From Phragmites australis (taxonomy: Eukaryota; Streptophyta; Magnoliopsida; Poales; Poaceae), in assembly GCF_958298935.1 (NCBI RefSeq), contig NC_084935.1:11838501-11902500 (forward strand): a stretch of 64,000 nucleotides of DNA. The letters run 5' to 3'. The notes beneath the pieces were generated by a model. The model saw only the letters and a program-made list of their open reading frames with translations. It searched no databases and had not been told where the DNA came from. Positions 1 through 12,245 of this stretch are shown in pieces. The position numbers and the translations under genes are program-made. Positions within the stretch are counted from its first letter, which is position 1. The number at the start of each line of letters is the position of its first letter.

Positions 1-3000
1 TCTGAAACCCTAGTTACAAAATTCCCAATTTTCACCCAAATCCCAATCTCTAGAGCTCTATCCATCAAATCTATCACACCCAGTTGTGTGAAGGGATAAA
101 ACTAGATGTAAACCACATATATGCCAGGATCAAGTTTCATACATGCAGCGACTTCATCAGTGTATCACACACAGTGTCATTATTACAACACTTAACTTAA
201 ATAAAATAGAAAGACCTCAAAGTATTTAAAAAGTCTTTAACTAAAATACACTAGCAAAACACAACGAAGCTCCCATCTTCCACAAACAATCGACTGGGGG
301 TCCACCAGCCTTGCAATCTTCATCTTCGTCGACGAAGTAGTCTGATTCTTCTTCATTGTCTGAGCAGCATTTGATGTACATTTGGATAGAAATAGCAAGT
401 GTGAGTACATATCGTACTCCACAAATGTGAGAAATAAATTACATGCAAGCTTAAATAAAGAAAAAGGCTGTAGTATGTTAAATTTGCATAAATGCCAACT
501 ATGCTAACGAAGAGTTATAAAAGCATCCTATTTAACTATGTGATTCACCACTAAACTTCCAGCTCTTAGAAACATCTTCGTATGTTTCTCAACTTCCTGA
601 AAACTACTTTAGATTCCCAAACCATCCGACTTGATACCCTCCACAGGTTACCAAGAACCATCCAACCAAACCAACTAAACCAAACCAAATAATCATGTGA
701 GGATCCAAGTCTCTCATGACCGTGAGTACGACTGATATATCAGATTTTTACACTCTGCAGAGGTTGTCCAGCTTACTCCACGAGTCGTGAATTCCTTGTT
801 CATGTGCCGACCAAGCACTTAACACACGCCTATGGTGTGTCACCTAGAAATCACTACAAAGCCATTAGAAAGTTTCATCTAGTATGTGCACGCCCGCTAG
901 GTTTCACCGCCATCAAAGTGGTTTTCACGCCACCCAGAAGCCCCCTTTTGCGCCTTGTAGTTTCCAGCAAGTTTTCACCCTTCCCTTCTACTACACATCT
1001 CATACCACTAACCAAATGGTTCTGACCTTAGTCGTTCCCACACATCCACTCTTCTGTTTGGCACGCACAAAAACTGGAATCCACTAATTAATAGGTCAAG
1101 CCTGTCCCATACCAAGTCTCGTGGTTGGTACGATACTTTTTGGGTTGTTGCTCCATGAACTGGTCCTTACCTAGGTCACTTGAGTAAACATTAAACCAAC
1201 TACATAACCATCATCATCAACAACACTACTTTGCTCAAGGCCTAAGGTTCCATGATGCTATACAATTACCAATATTCCCAACTCGTTGCATAGTTCATTA
1301 GTCATGTTTAACTGGCTACCCATCCATACCCTTGTGCAAAGTTAAGAATAAGCTACCTAATATAACTACTACTGACAACTAGGCGACAAAGAATGGTACT
1401 ATAAGTAAATAGGATTTAGGATTAACAACATGTATGTTTGAACTAAAGAACTCATTTGAAAAACTAGGATCAAAGTATTCGAGGACACTTGCCTCTTCCA
1501 ACTTGCTGCTCAGACTCTTCAAAGACTTGGTCCTAGAGATTCTCGAACTACTCTTCGTTTGCTCTCGAAACACACAAGGAAAAGCACACAACCAAAACTA
1601 ACTAAGAACAATACATCAAACATTATTAAAACACTTTTAAAATACTATGGTTAGATAAGCATGATTTTAGAAGAATTTAGACGCAAGAATCGTCTAAATT
1701 AGAGTTAGAATAAAAGAGAATAAACTTTCGGAAGATGGATTAGGTTGAAAAGTAAAGACTAGTTTACTGGAGTTATCTTCCTATAAGAATAGAAATTACC
1801 ACGCAATCATTGTGTCAGGCTTGACAACGTCATTGCACAAGGTTCCAGAAGTATATGGCTGACTAGGCTAAGGAGGATGATGTGATGCTAACTTGTCATG
1901 ATATGCAAGTACCATCTTGGGTTGAAGAAGGGGTATGCTGAGATCTAGTCTCGACCACCTACGATGGATCAAAAAGGACGGATGTTGCGCTTCTAGGCTA
2001 AGGATACTATCGATGACTCTGCATAGCGGCAGCGGCTTGGGTTTCGTCGGAGATGGTGATCAGGCACGTGGCCACTGACATCAATGTTGGGCTTCAGTGG
2101 TATTTCAACGAAACTAGGGAAGCATAGCATAGAACACAGAAAGGCTAGCTCAAAGGTAGGGTCAGTTTTGAAAGGGTTCATTCGAGGTAGCGGCAAAACA
2201 GCAATGACTGCTGCTAGGTTTGGTGGTGACTACGAAACAAACGCAGCAACGAAGACGCTCGCGTTCCAGGAGATTGACTATGAAATTTGAGAAACTGTTT
2301 GAACAGAGACGTTCATATATCCTGGGAACACAATTCTATAGCATGGGTTTGGGTAGATCATCCCCTGAGAGGAAGAACAATCAGTGGAGATGAGATGGGT
2401 GGCGGTTGCGATATGCTGCAGTTGGCAATCACATTCTGGTCAAGTCGCTGCACAACCGGTGAAAGGCTACTAGGGTCACGTAGAAGACTTCATGTGTCAT
2501 GTTGTGATGTAGATGGCACATCCATACGACTTCCGGATTGATGGGGAATGCGATAGCAAACTCGGTGCGCACGGAAAACGCGTCTAGAAACCGGACAGCG
2601 GGCATGTCGACCTTGATCCCAACGGTTTGGCTGCTCTACTGGATGACTCGATTGGTGAGGGCATGGGCAGCATCATGGGTCATGCACTGGTGAAAGGGCA
2701 TGACAATTTGACTTTTGGTCAGCCGAAAATGTCGATGCCAATCAGCGATGGCGCGACTGTCCATGATGACAACGACTGTAGAGGCATAGATTGGACTTTG
2801 GCCGGGGCTAGGGCTTAGTTAGGGACTCAGTATGATGGTAAAACAGGGGTAAGGAAGGATAAGGAGGGCTCCTCACATTGCTTTGATGATCGGGGAAAGA
2901 GGATTCGTGAAGACGACGACGGCACCAGCGAACGACGGCACACGGGCAGGGCAGCTGCAGCGGCAAGGGCTTAGAGGCATGGATAGGGGGTAGGGGAGGA

Positions 3001-4062
3001 CGTGCAACACCTATTTATAGGGCTAGAGGCGGCTGGTTGAGATGGAGTCCAAGCTGGACACGAATCTGGTTCGAGTTCGAGTCGGTTAGGATTTAATTTT
3101 TCCCAGCTCTCTATTTCAAGGACGATATCTCCCCCGTTAGGACTTCAAATTGGATGTTTCTGGACTCTAAATTGTAGTAATTGAAAAGATCTACAACTTT
3201 TGTATTCATTGTAACTTTTGAAAATGCCATTTTTATTTCCAAAATTTAATCACAATATAAACTGTTTGAACTGAGACTTATTTGCGTAGCACTGATTTTG
3301 AGGGCCATAACTCCTAGCTCTGTTATCCAAAAGGGGACTTCCATAGGTTCAAATTGAAGCTCTCAACGAGACCTACAACTTTGTATTGACAAGATTTGCA
3401 TTTGAGGCCATCGTGAACTTCAAAACTGCATGGAAAGATGAGGCTAATCAGGACTTCGTGAATATTTACAGATTTCATGGATCCTTTGTGTTGAGCCTTC
3501 TAGAAGACTTGTGTGCCGACCAAGGGCTTAGACTTGGATAGAATTGGGTCTAATGGCACCTTAGGCATATCTAGGGTTTTAGAAAAGAAACTTTTGTAGA
3601 GAAATTTGAATAGATTTTGAATTTGAATTGCGCTTGGAGTGAATTTGAGAGAAACCAAAAGACGAGGTTGAACAAGAATGGGAGTAGATAAGGAATTTGA
3701 TTTTGGACTTGGGTAGAATTTAAGAAAGAGGAGAGATTGGCTTTAAACAAGAATTTAGATAAGATTTGAATTGAACTAGAGAAGAATCAGGTATGATCAA
3801 GGATTAAATAGATGATGAATTCAAGGATTTTGAATTCCAACCATTAAGATCACTCAAAACAGCAAAGAGAAAGAAAAAGAAAAGGAACTCTAATGCATTT
3901 ACCTAGCTCCTAGCAAAACTCAGCATGCAATGCATACAAAATAATAATCTATATTGATTGATTGTTTATGAAAATAGGTTTTAAACCTATTCCACTGGTG
4001 AAGATACTTACTAATGTTGGATTTTTTTTAAAGTTGCAAATTCTGAAAATCAGGGCGTTACA
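1..4062 (-). mobile_element. Partial long LTR, Tekay/Del-like Ty3/gypsy, reverse orientation
   Basis: Read on the minus strand, the right end at 4062 starts TGTAACGCCC, a usual start of long chromovirus-type (Tekay/Del) LTRs in grasses. Sequence at about 3100-3480 is the kind of low-complexity text (repeated statements of the form 'ataactcctagctctg') seen upstream of the promoter in such LTRs. A minus-strand TATA box lies near 3015. No coding domain is visible in this stretch; the short frames at 1993-2818 overlap on both strands and match nothing I know. The other end of the LTR is not recognisable and may lie left of the window, so solo LTR and full element cannot be told apart. The insertion appears to interrupt or truncate the 5' part of copia-B. 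Confidence 0.55.
3011..3020 (-). promoter_or_regulatory. TATA box of the reverse-oriented LTR
   Basis: The minus strand reads CTATAAATAG, followed by a GC-rich stretch. It lies about 1.05 kb inside the LTR counted from its 5' end at 4062, which is a plausible place for the LTR promoter. Confidence 0.45.
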
Positions 4063-4388
4063 AAACCCTGCCCAAATCGAGAACCGTAGAGTTGTGTAGA
4101 GGGGATACTCACGTGTTCATGTCGCCGTGGATGATCCTCAACGTACCCTGCGCGTGGACCAACATGTTGATTGCTTGCCACCGCTCCGTCACTGCTCGCT
4201 CTTGTGTGTGTCGATTCGCTGGTGTGTTCTTTTGTCGCCGCATGTGCGTCGTCCTTGCGGGCACCACCGCAGCTCTAACCGATAGAGCCGCGCGTGGCTG
4301 TGGTTGCAAGCGTGCTCCAGGGTGTAGGCTTGCGGCGGCACCGGGTCCTTCTTGGTAGTGTTGCTTCCTCTCTCTCACCTCTCCTCCA

Positions 4389-4390
<2 letters not shown>

Positions 4391-4418
<28 letters not shown>
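4391..4418 (+). repeat. (CT)n microsatellite in copia-B leader
   Basis: An almost pure CT run. A similar run stands in the corresponding leader of copia-A at 48143-48170, so it is probably an inherited part of this copia family and not an independent expansion. Confidence 0.85.
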
Positions 4419-4419
<1 letters not shown>

Positions 4420-7199
4420 GTATAAGGTCGATAGCCATGCGCTACCGGAATCCACCGCTGGCCCTCGGATGGCGCAACCGAAGTGGAGGGAGAAGGGAAA
4501 ATTGATTTAGGTTTAGGGTTTTCGTCCGACACAGTGGTTTTTGATCTGGCGATAACGGAAGCCGACCATCGGATCAATATGGGCGACCAAGATTCAACAA
4601 AGCGGCAGCAACGACGTGGGCCGGGATCTCACGCCAATTGGGCTGCCTGGGTGGGCTTTAATCATTTTCAGTGCACATTCTTATGTCCATTTCTTTTGTC
4701 AAATCTGTGCACTGATTTAATAATTGCCCAAATACTGATGCTTTGACTTATGTAATTTTTAAAGTAATGTTTAGCTACCCAAAAATGATGCAATTATTTT
4801 TATGATAATTGAGGAATGCTCAAATTTAGTTAATGTTTTAGTGAAATTTTATGGCCTCTTACGATTAAGTTTGTCTCATATCAAATGGAACCAACAGGAA
4901 ATTTTAATTTGGGTCTATAACCAAGTTTTGGGCATTAGTATACATAATGTTGACCTTTTTATGGTTATATTTCAATCAAAGTTGTTTATAATCATGAACG
5001 GATAGAATTTATTGCCCACTAATGAAATATTTATATCCCTAGGCCATGCATATTTAATGGGCACAATTTTTGGCATAAGTTTTAGGGTAGCCTTTTGGAT
5101 ATTTCTTACTTGGCCATGAAATAATATTTAGGTGCATTCCGCCACAAATAACGTTCCGGGAATAAGCTAAGATGGGATTAGTTAAGTATTTTTGTTTTCA
5201 TCTGAGTTGTTTAATTGTTCCCACATACGTTATAATTTCTTATGCCCTAAGTTATGTGCTTAAGTTTTTCCCTTTTTTTCATTTTAGCATTTATTTACTA
5301 CTCATTAATTATGATATTGTTTAATGTTTATGCTTTTGTAATTAAGTAATGTTTAATGCACATGTCTTTTGACCATATGATTAAGTTTGTCTCTAATTTA
5401 TATATTTTTTTGGTTTGAGACAATGAGATTATGATTAATTTTATAGCTCATGGCCATATACTGACCAATGTCACTGTGGTCAAGTGTCATTTAATTTATT
5501 CTTAAATTAATTAAGTTATAAGTCATCTTGTCTCAACAATTTACGTGATAATGATTGTGTAATAATTAAGTTGTCTCTGATTAAGATGGAACCAACGAGA
5601 AGTCTTAATTGGAGATTTGATGATATTTGGGGATTATGTCATGGCACACAATTACATTCTAACCAACGTTGATTGTAGTCATGTGTTATTCCTATAGTTT
5701 CTCTAATCAAAATGGTAGCAACGAGAAGTTTTGGTTAGATATTTCATGTTGGTTTAACGGTTATGTTTTATGGCTCCTAGTTACAAATTGACCAACGTTG
5801 TTTGTGACTATTTGCCATCTCCATTAGTGAATCCAGTTATTCTTTATTTTCTACTAAAAGGTGATACGAAGTTGGACTATTAATTCTTTCCTCAAATTAG
5901 GTTCTACTTCGTTTCTGCGCAACGGTGAAGCCAACTGGAATTATTAAAGTTTGTCATCAACATGTTATTAATCTGAGCAGCATAGGATTAATATCATAAC
6001 AGATAATTATTCATAGCTTTTGTGGATATTAAAGTAATGATCAATGATATGTCTTTATTATCAATTTAGCCATAAGTTCTTCAGTTGTTTCTAGTACCCT
6101 AATAAGGAATAGAGTAATTTATTAGTATATTATTCTTGAGGTTATGTATATTGATTACACACACAAACATAATGATAATGATTGGCTCCTATTAGAGAAG
6201 CATCAAATAATTTAGACATTGATGAAAATTCAATATTCTAATGACTAGTGGGAGCGACTTAAGCAAATGTCCCTTATGATTATAAAATTTAGGATCTGGG
6301 GGAGCAATTCTCTTATTAAATTATGATTATCTATCAATAAGGAAAAGCATTATGAAATTCGCCAAAAGTTCTTGCCAATACACTGATCATAAGAGTGCTC
6401 AAAGAATAACGAGCTTGGATATAAAGAATTATTAGTGCCTTTCTACTTCACTTCATTATGTCATTCTTTTCTACGACAACAATGAAGAATGAGAAGTAAA
6501 ATATGATTGTGCCCTAAATTAGTGCATTCATAAAGAAAGTTGACAATATACTAAGATAAATGACTACATTTATGTTGCCAACATTACCTCAGGAATATAA
6601 AATGTTTTAAAGTGAAGTCTTAGAGAAGGGATATGAGGCTAATGTTTGAAGCTCTTGAAAGTTTTCCATCAATACTAATTTATGCTTTAACCCTCCATCT
6701 TAATAATGTAATTTATGTCCCCATTATGAGAAGTAATTTTATTGTGTTTCTCAACGTTACAATCTTATGAATTATTTAGGGAGCATTAAGCATGTTGCCA
6801 ACTCTATTTACTTCACTTAGAATTCATCAAAATTGTAGCATTGATGCTTATGCCACATTTCGAGGGGGAGAATGGAGCATTTCATTAAGAAAGAACGCTT
6901 CATTATGTGAGATATAAACCCCATGAACAAATTTTTTACTCCATTAACTGTATGGAAGGATTAAAGGTAATCATACATACATTTAGTTTGTATCCCAGAA
7001 ATAAATTACATTTCTAGTGGGATTGTCTAACTTCCTACTATTATTTTTTCTAAGCCATACCACTGGTTTATAGAGTTGTCAATTCTAGTGGGAGCTCTAA
7101 GACAGGGTAAACTATACTTGAGGACAATCGGAGTTATGTTCCAATACCAAAAATCCGAGAGACCCTAAACCCTACGTCTCCAAAAGTTTTTCCTCCAGT

Positions 7200-7460
7200 T
7201 GATTTTGGAGTTTGTTAATAATGTGAGTCTCATGTATAGGTACCTTAAGTTTTAACCTGAAGACTACATTAATATCAATGAGAGTAAGTTTAATCTCTTA
7301 GTTGTTCATATAGATGATATCTTGTTGACTATCAACAATAGGTACATTAATGTTTAAGACTCGACGATTCCTTTTCTTCTGGGTATTAAGATTGTCTTGG
7401 TGATGTCTCTCTTATTTTGACCATTAAGATTCACCAAGATAGGTCCAATATTAAGGGAGT
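7200..7460 (+). pseudogene. copia-B reverse transcriptase fragment
   Basis: Around 7285-7345 the + strand can be read as a region resembling the copia RT active-site strand, with H-I-D-D-I-L-L in place of the usual Y-V-D-D-I-L-L. Near 7430-7470 there is text resembling the 'IHRDRSKGVLGLS' segment of copia-A (52097-52140), here I-H-Q-D-R-S-N. The reading frame is broken on both sides. It is a fossil only. Confidence 0.55.
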
Positions 7461-7561
7461 TTACTCTGATTATTGATGGCAATAAAAGTTTTTTCTTACA
7501 ATATGCACTCATGAATATTATGTATACTTAAGATTAATATGTGCCCTCATTAATTGATGTA

Positions 7562-8035
7562 ACTGGGATACTTGGTAGATATTGATCCAGTACTGGACCA
7601 CTGAAAAACTACTAAAGACAACTTTGTGTTATATGCAGGGTGCTAATGATTACATACTCACATATGAGAAGTCTCATAATCATAAAGTTGTGCATTATTC
7701 AGACGCAAATTGCACAAGGTGTGTTGATATTAAGAAATCCACATCAAGTCAAATCTTCACCCTTGCAGGAGGAGCCATATTGTGGAATAGCTCTAATCAA
7801 TCTCTTAAGGCATCATTAATGATGCAATCAGACTTGTGGCATGTCATAAGGCTATTAAGAAATCAACATTAGGTTATTGTGGTTTAAAAATAAAGAAATT
7901 CTTCTTTTGACTTATGATTCTATCCTGAAACTTATATGTCAGAGTGCAATTTTGCTTCGAGTAACAACATGTCAAGTGTGTTGTCAAACACTTGACATTG
8001 TGAAAGATGGACCCAGAATCAAATTATTGATGTTC
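7562..8035 (+). pseudogene. copia-B RNase H fragment
   Basis: The open frame at 7582-7872 (96 residues) is a Ty1/copia RNase H. It contains YWTTEKLLKTTLCYMQG, then YSDANCTRCVDIKKSTSSQ (first catalytic Asp region) and AGGAILWNSSNQSLKAS. It lines up with 52400-52640 of copia-A. After 7872 the frame is lost, but text at 7950-8035 still matches the end of the domain in copia-A (52745-52815, the part that reads SRNNKSSGAAKHID there). The start at 7582 is only the first ATG in the open frame; the true protein was a polyprotein. Confidence 0.8.
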
Positions 8036-8066
8036 AGCCTATAAGAATTAAGTATCATGTTTAAAA

Positions 8067-8976
8067 ACTACTACAGAACCATCAATCACTACCGGTTCCA
8101 AACCCCTCATCACTGCCCGGTTTTGGAGCCGACAATGGGTTTCGGGCAATGAAAGTCCGATTGACATCACTGCCGGTCTTTTAGAACCGACAGTGAAGCC
8201 TTTTTTAGCAAACAAAAAAAGAAAAAGAAAAGAAATCATCCCGCCGTCCGCCACCGAGCCTCGCTGTGCTGCTCTTGATCCCGTCATCGTGGCGCCAGGA
8301 TCTTGTCACGCTCACCGTCGTGGATCCCGCCACCACGATGCCCTGCACACAAAAATACGATGGAACGAAGGCCACCGCCACAACACAAAAACACCCTGAC
8401 AAACTTATAATCCCCATGGTCTTTAGAGATCTCTTCGATACCACCACCAGGAATGAATCAACCCGTAACACAAGAATCTCCATCACAATCCAAGAACTAG
8501 GATAATAAGTACAACAAGAACACAAGAAGAAGAGATCGTTGATGATGCTGACGAAACTGCCCATCCCCTAGCCAAGTCATTACAGACCAGGAGTTCGCGA
8601 TGCTCTCCTAGACGGCATCCACCTCACGGTCATCGTCATAGTTGGCGTTGGAGAAGAGGCCATCATCGTTCCCCTCGAACTCACTGAACACTTCTGGTTC
8701 TCATCATACCCCTTCTTGTCGCCACCATCATCATCGTCGTCATCCTCGTTGGACGGTTTCCCATGGCTAAGCCCCGTGACGTAGTTGGGTGGTGGCTTGG
8801 AGTTGAGGACATCGTACCACAGGGGCCAGGCTGCCGATGGTGGTAGGTGCGGGAGCGGGGTCAGAGTGGCAGATTTTTCACGCGTGGCTTATGAACCGGT
8901 AGTGATGCCTCATCACTGTTGGCCCATTAGAAACCAGCAGTGATTGGCCGGCATATAAAGCCAATTCTGTAGTAGT
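8067..8976. mobile_element. Non-autonomous CACTA-like DNA transposon
   Basis: The ends are inverted repeats: ACTACTACAGAA at 8067 and TTCTGTAGTAGT ending at 8976. Sub-terminal short repeats of the type 'ccggttc / aaccgacagtga / accggtagtgatg' occur in both orientations near both ends, as is typical for CACTA elements. The 910-bp element interrupts the RNase H end of copia-B: matching copia text stops at its left edge and resumes to its right. The terminal C of CACTA is mutated. The GC-rich core (8240-8880) is unlike its AT-rich surroundings and contains no transposase; it may be captured host sequence. Confidence 0.65.
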
Positions 8977-9359
8977 AAATATATAAGTTTATGCATCATG
9001 TTTAGTTTAATGATTTCTTGTTAAAGGCTTGTCTCAAAGTTAGTGTTGGCATAAGACATATTGGCAGCCTAAACTTCTGGGACAAATTGAGATCTCATAT
9101 TTCGATTATGGAATTACAAAGTTTGTTTTCACCTTCTTAAAGTGCACATGATGACAAATGAACAAACTGAACAAAAGGACCATAAGTGTATAAGCCATCT
9201 ACCAAATAAGTATTAGTGACTATCCTATCGAGATAGAGTAGTACACTATAGATGTTGAGGTTTCAGTAGTATCCTATTAACTGCTGTAACACTGTATCTT
9301 GGTGTGCTATTCTGTTGATGTGGAACTTATGATTTCATCCATTCGATCAAGTGGGATAA

Positions 9360-9790
9360 TGTTGTTTTGGTGATCTCGCCTGGTAAAAATGACTGAGTCT
9401 TCAAGAGGGATAACTACCCACTTACGCACGCACCATGATTGGGAGGCGCTAATCAACATCGACCGAGGCTTGGTCCCAACCCACGAGCGCTATAAGAAGG
9501 GGTCCCGACTTCTCATAGATGTGAGCGAATTGACTGGGAAGGCTACCCCACTAACCTATGATCAAGGGAGTGATGTAGTGGGTTGAAGGCCATAGCGCAC
9601 TGCGGCCATCTGTGCCGGCGATCACCCTGACGACACCGAGTATCTACATTGACATCGCACCTACATCCTGCAGGCATAGGTCTACAACGGCCATATCATA
9701 GCATTACCCAGCGTAGGTCAATCTCACTCTTTCACTAAGTAGATTTAGTATTCTAATCCTAGACTAGGTTCATGTTTATGCACTAATTAT
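9360..9790 (+). repeat. 3' LTR of copia-B (right end approximate)
   Basis: It starts TGTTG directly after the polypurine tract 'caagtgggataa'. Its layout resembles the copia-A LTR: a 'tataagaaggggtccc' stretch where copia-A has 'caataaaaggggaacc', then a 'cctgacgacacc' type segment, and an end rich in 'ctaggttcatgtttatg'. No second copy is present in the window for an exact right boundary. Confidence 0.5.
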
Positions 9791-10710
9791 GTTCATAATG
9801 TACTAACATGCTTGCCACCACTATGCCACAACAGTGACACGGAGGCGCCAGATGAGTAGGAGCATGGTATTCAGGGCACGTAGTTGATGGCCAGTGCATT
9901 TCATCGAGCATGGGGTGGGCGGCATCAAAGCTATGGTGCTTGGTGAAGATGGCCAGAATTTCAAGCCACTGAAATACAGTGAGCGTTGACACACAACTTT
10001 TGCGGAGGTGGGCGAGTGCAGCCACCACATGTGCCTCAAATGTCTTAGGACTGCATAGCACCAGGAGGCCCTATCATGCGTGGCATCCGCGTGGGAGCAC
10101 GTGGCAATGTCAGGGGGCACTAGAAAGGATGGGGAGGCGAGGCCTACAGGGTACTGTTGGAGATGCCAGCTAGGAGGCAAGGCCGACGAGGATGAGGTCA
10201 GGGTGCCGGCGAGGAGGCGAGGCCAACGAGTATAGGTTGGGGTGAAACGATGAGGAGGTGGAGGCAATGGGGACAAGGTTCGAGGCACTAGAGAGGAGGT
10301 GGAGGCAACGGGGATGAGGTTTGGAGCACCTGTGAGGAGGCTAAGACACTTGGCCACCGCTGCTGCGCTGGGGGTGCTCGATCGGGGAAGGCACATCTGG
10401 GCTGCATCTCTTTGGGAAGGCACGAATAGTGGGCTTGCTTGGTCACTTGGTGTCACCCAGCATGAGCAGTCGTCAAATAGATTTCCCTTATAACATATTT
10501 AACTCTAATCGATATTATCGAGTACCATCCGTTAAGTATAAGGCTCATATCATTTGGGCTCGTATTGTCCCAAACACTGGCTATATCAGAGCAAGGGTTA
10601 GAGTTAGAGTTAGGCTTAAACTAATCCACCCTGATCCAAAAAGAAAATTACATCATCATGACTACAATTCATACTTTGATTGCAATGATTATTGTTTGCT
10701 CATGGACCAT
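9791..10710. other. No recognisable gene; GC-rich degenerate repeats
   Basis: From about 10130 to 10360 the + strand carries imperfect short repeats of the type 'gaggaggcgaggccaacgag' and 'gaggaggtggaggcaa'. They leave a long minus-strand frame (9821-10456) without stops. That frame has a skewed Ser/Pro/Leu composition and no domain. 10460-10710 shows nothing I can name and abuts the copia-E RT remnant. Confidence 0.6.
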
Positions 10711-11080
10711 ATCTAAAATGGATGTTATTTTGTTTTATCTTCATGCGATTTGAATGAGGAAGTTTATATTCAAGCACCACTTGGTGTTGATAGTCCTTCA
10801 GGTTATGTTTGCCATCTTCGATGTGCTTTATATGGTATTAAACAACCTCCTCGCGCTTGGTGTGAGATTTTTTCCTCTGTGATATAAGCTGCTAGTTTTT
10901 CATTAGTGATCATGATACTACTTTATTTATTTATCTCTCCACGTGGACATACTTTGCTTCTCCTATATATTGATGATATGTTAATTAAGAGTGATGATAT
11001 ATATCATTTTGCTCATGTGAAGAAACAACTTAGTGAGCAATTTTAGATGTTTGATTTTGTGTCCTCTCACTTATTTCTTA
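10711..11080 (+). pseudogene. copia-E reverse transcriptase remnant (left half)
   Basis: In one frame the sequence reads K-M-D-V near 10713, then N-E-E-V-Y-I-Q-A-P-L-G-V-D, G-Y-V-C-H-L-R-C-A-L-Y-G-I-K-Q-P-P-R-A-W (about 10750-10860), and after a break L-L-L-Y-I-D-D-M-L-I (about 10953-10990), which is the Y-x-D-D active site of Ty1/copia RT. It ends at V-S-S-H-L-F-L, where the related proteins continue with the 'FLGI' segment. That continuation is found at 40024, beyond the inserted PIF-like element. The family differs from copia-A and copia-B. Frameshifts and stops make it non-functional. Confidence 0.8.
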
Positions 11081-11596
11081 TGCTCCGTTTGGTTCCTGGA
11101 ATTGAATTGGTTTCCTGGAATTGGAGAACCAATTCCATTTCATGTGAAATTGGAATTGTACTATAATTTCAATTATGTTGTTCGATTGCAACCTAAATTT
11201 GTCTGATAGAATCCAAATGCAATTCAATTTCTGAACCTGTTTGAATCTGCCTTTTTTGGAATTGCCTGTTTCCTCCATTGAATTCTCTAGCATCAACATA
11301 TATCACTTAACATGTAAGTTGACAATGATTCAAAATAAATACAAACTCTCGACAGGCCTCTATTAAGATTTGCATGATGGAACCAGACACATGCACATCA
11401 GCATATAGACATAATCACCATTTTAGAACAACAACAACATACATGACATATAAATTGTTCGAATACATCATGAGAGGTCCTTCTGTGCCTTTGGCTTTGA
11501 TGTAGGTGGCTTCAGCTTGCTAACTCTAGGTTCCTCATCATCAATATCATCCCGATGACGCATTGTAGTGTAGTTTGTCAATGAACCTTTCGTTCT
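11081..11596. mobile_element. PIF/Harbinger-like DNA transposon F, left part
   Basis: The left inverted repeat at 11081 reads TGCTCCGTTTGGTTCC. The right one, ending at 40020, reads GGATCCAAACGGGGGG, and the two are near-complementary. TTA stands immediately outside both ends (11078-11080 and 40021-40023), the usual PIF/Harbinger target duplication. The copia-E protein similarity stops at the first TTA and resumes at the second. Both sub-terminal regions are rich in 'ggaattgaattgg' type text. Gypsy-D splits the element at 11597/38657. No transposase is visible, so it is probably non-autonomous. Confidence 0.75.
11474..11591 (-). pseudogene. Captured GATA zinc-finger gene fragment, C-terminal part
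   Basis: Read downward from 11591 this continues the exon interrupted by gypsy-D. It encodes TKGSLTNYTTMRHRDDIDD, then EEPRVSKLKPPTSKPKAQK, then a stop. This is the conserved tail that follows the zinc finger in plant GATA factors whose finger ends GSRWRTKG (GATA26/27-like, from memory of the family). The first half of the exon is at 38658-38745. Removing gypsy-D and one GTTCT copy joins the two halves in frame at R-W-R-T-K-G. It lies inside the PIF-like transposon, so it is a captured gene piece, not a gene in place. Confidence 0.8.
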
Positions 11597-12202
11597 TTGT
11601 CGAATATCTAACTATGGGGTATACACGCATAAGTAGTACACCATACATCGTACACCTGATGGACAACTCCGGATATTGCGGATCAGAATCTGCAGGACCC
11701 GATATACTTGGAGATCATAAAAACCTATAATAGGAAGGTCTCGATTGGGTTAATCGACTCAAGCACGACTAGTATCTAAACTGGATTCGACTGGCTTGCT
11801 TTGACAGAAAATATGAGGGACTCTCTATCGATTACGGCTAGGACTAAGGTGGCGCCATGACCACTTTATAAGACAGGGACCCTGACCCTCGAGGGGAAGA
11901 ACTGATGACAAATCAATGCCTACACAACACAACGCAAGCACCAAGATCCTAGCTTTGGAGATACTTGGCAACTTTAACTCTAGATTAGTTTAGATCCGTT
12001 CTACTTCATTGTAATAGGTTTAGCCACCTGTCTTGTACTCCAGACAATCTATATACAATATCATCCACACAGGACGTAGGGTATTACTCCACCTTGGGGG
12101 CCTGACCTTGTATACATCGCGTGTTTTGTTTCCTGCTCGGTCCATGATCTCGAAGTACCCTAGTTCAATTACGGACATATTGTTAGGAACTAATCTTTGA
12201 TA
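11597..12202 (+). repeat. gypsy-D 5' LTR
   Basis: About 605 bp, pairing with 38064-38657 along its whole length. It begins (T)TGTCGAATATC and ends TTTGATA; the 3' copy begins TATCAAATATC, so the ends are inverted repeats of each other. Divergence between the copies looks above 10% by eye, with an extra 'acacaacgcaagcaccaagatc' type stretch in this copy. Confidence 0.9.
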
Positions 12203-12204
12203 GT

Positions 12205-12224
12205 TGGCAAACCAGGTAGGGACC
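12205..12224 (+). promoter_or_regulatory. gypsy-D primer-binding site
   Basis: TGGCAAACCAGGTAGGGACC stands 2 nt after the LTR end. It aligns with the gypsy-C site TGGCGCGCCAGATAGGTGGG at 14053-14072, so both elements use related tRNA primers. The tRNA was not identified. Confidence 0.7.
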
Positions 12225-12245
12225 TTCATCTGTTTTTCAGGATCG

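Larger units (their letters stand above)
4063..9790 (+). mobile_element. Decayed Ty1/copia element (copia-B)
   Basis: A degraded relative of copia-A at 47093-53646. It has the same order: a GC-rich leader with a CT microsatellite (4391-4418), an AT-rich stretch with text like 'ggaaccaacgagaag' (about 5590, compare 48590), a pre-integrase piece (about 6845-6905, compare 50245-50290), an RT piece with H-I-D-D at the active site (about 7300) and an RNase H piece (7562-8035). At 9345-9359 the sequence 'caagtgggataa' is the copia polypurine tract, followed by TGTTG at 9360, the start of the 3' LTR. The 5' LTR is not visible; it was lost or lies beyond the reverse LTR at 1-4062. Gag and most of integrase and RT are deleted or unreadable. 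Confidence 0.75.

Noticed and set aside
4092..4746. Overlapping ORFs on both strands near the CT microsatellite.
   Set aside because: They lie in the copia-B leader, include the microsatellite (Arg-Glu runs) and match no protein family.
9821..10456. A 211-residue minus-strand ORF, the longest on that strand in the left part.
   Set aside because: Caused by imperfect GC-rich repeats; biased composition, no domain, overlapping frames on the other strand.
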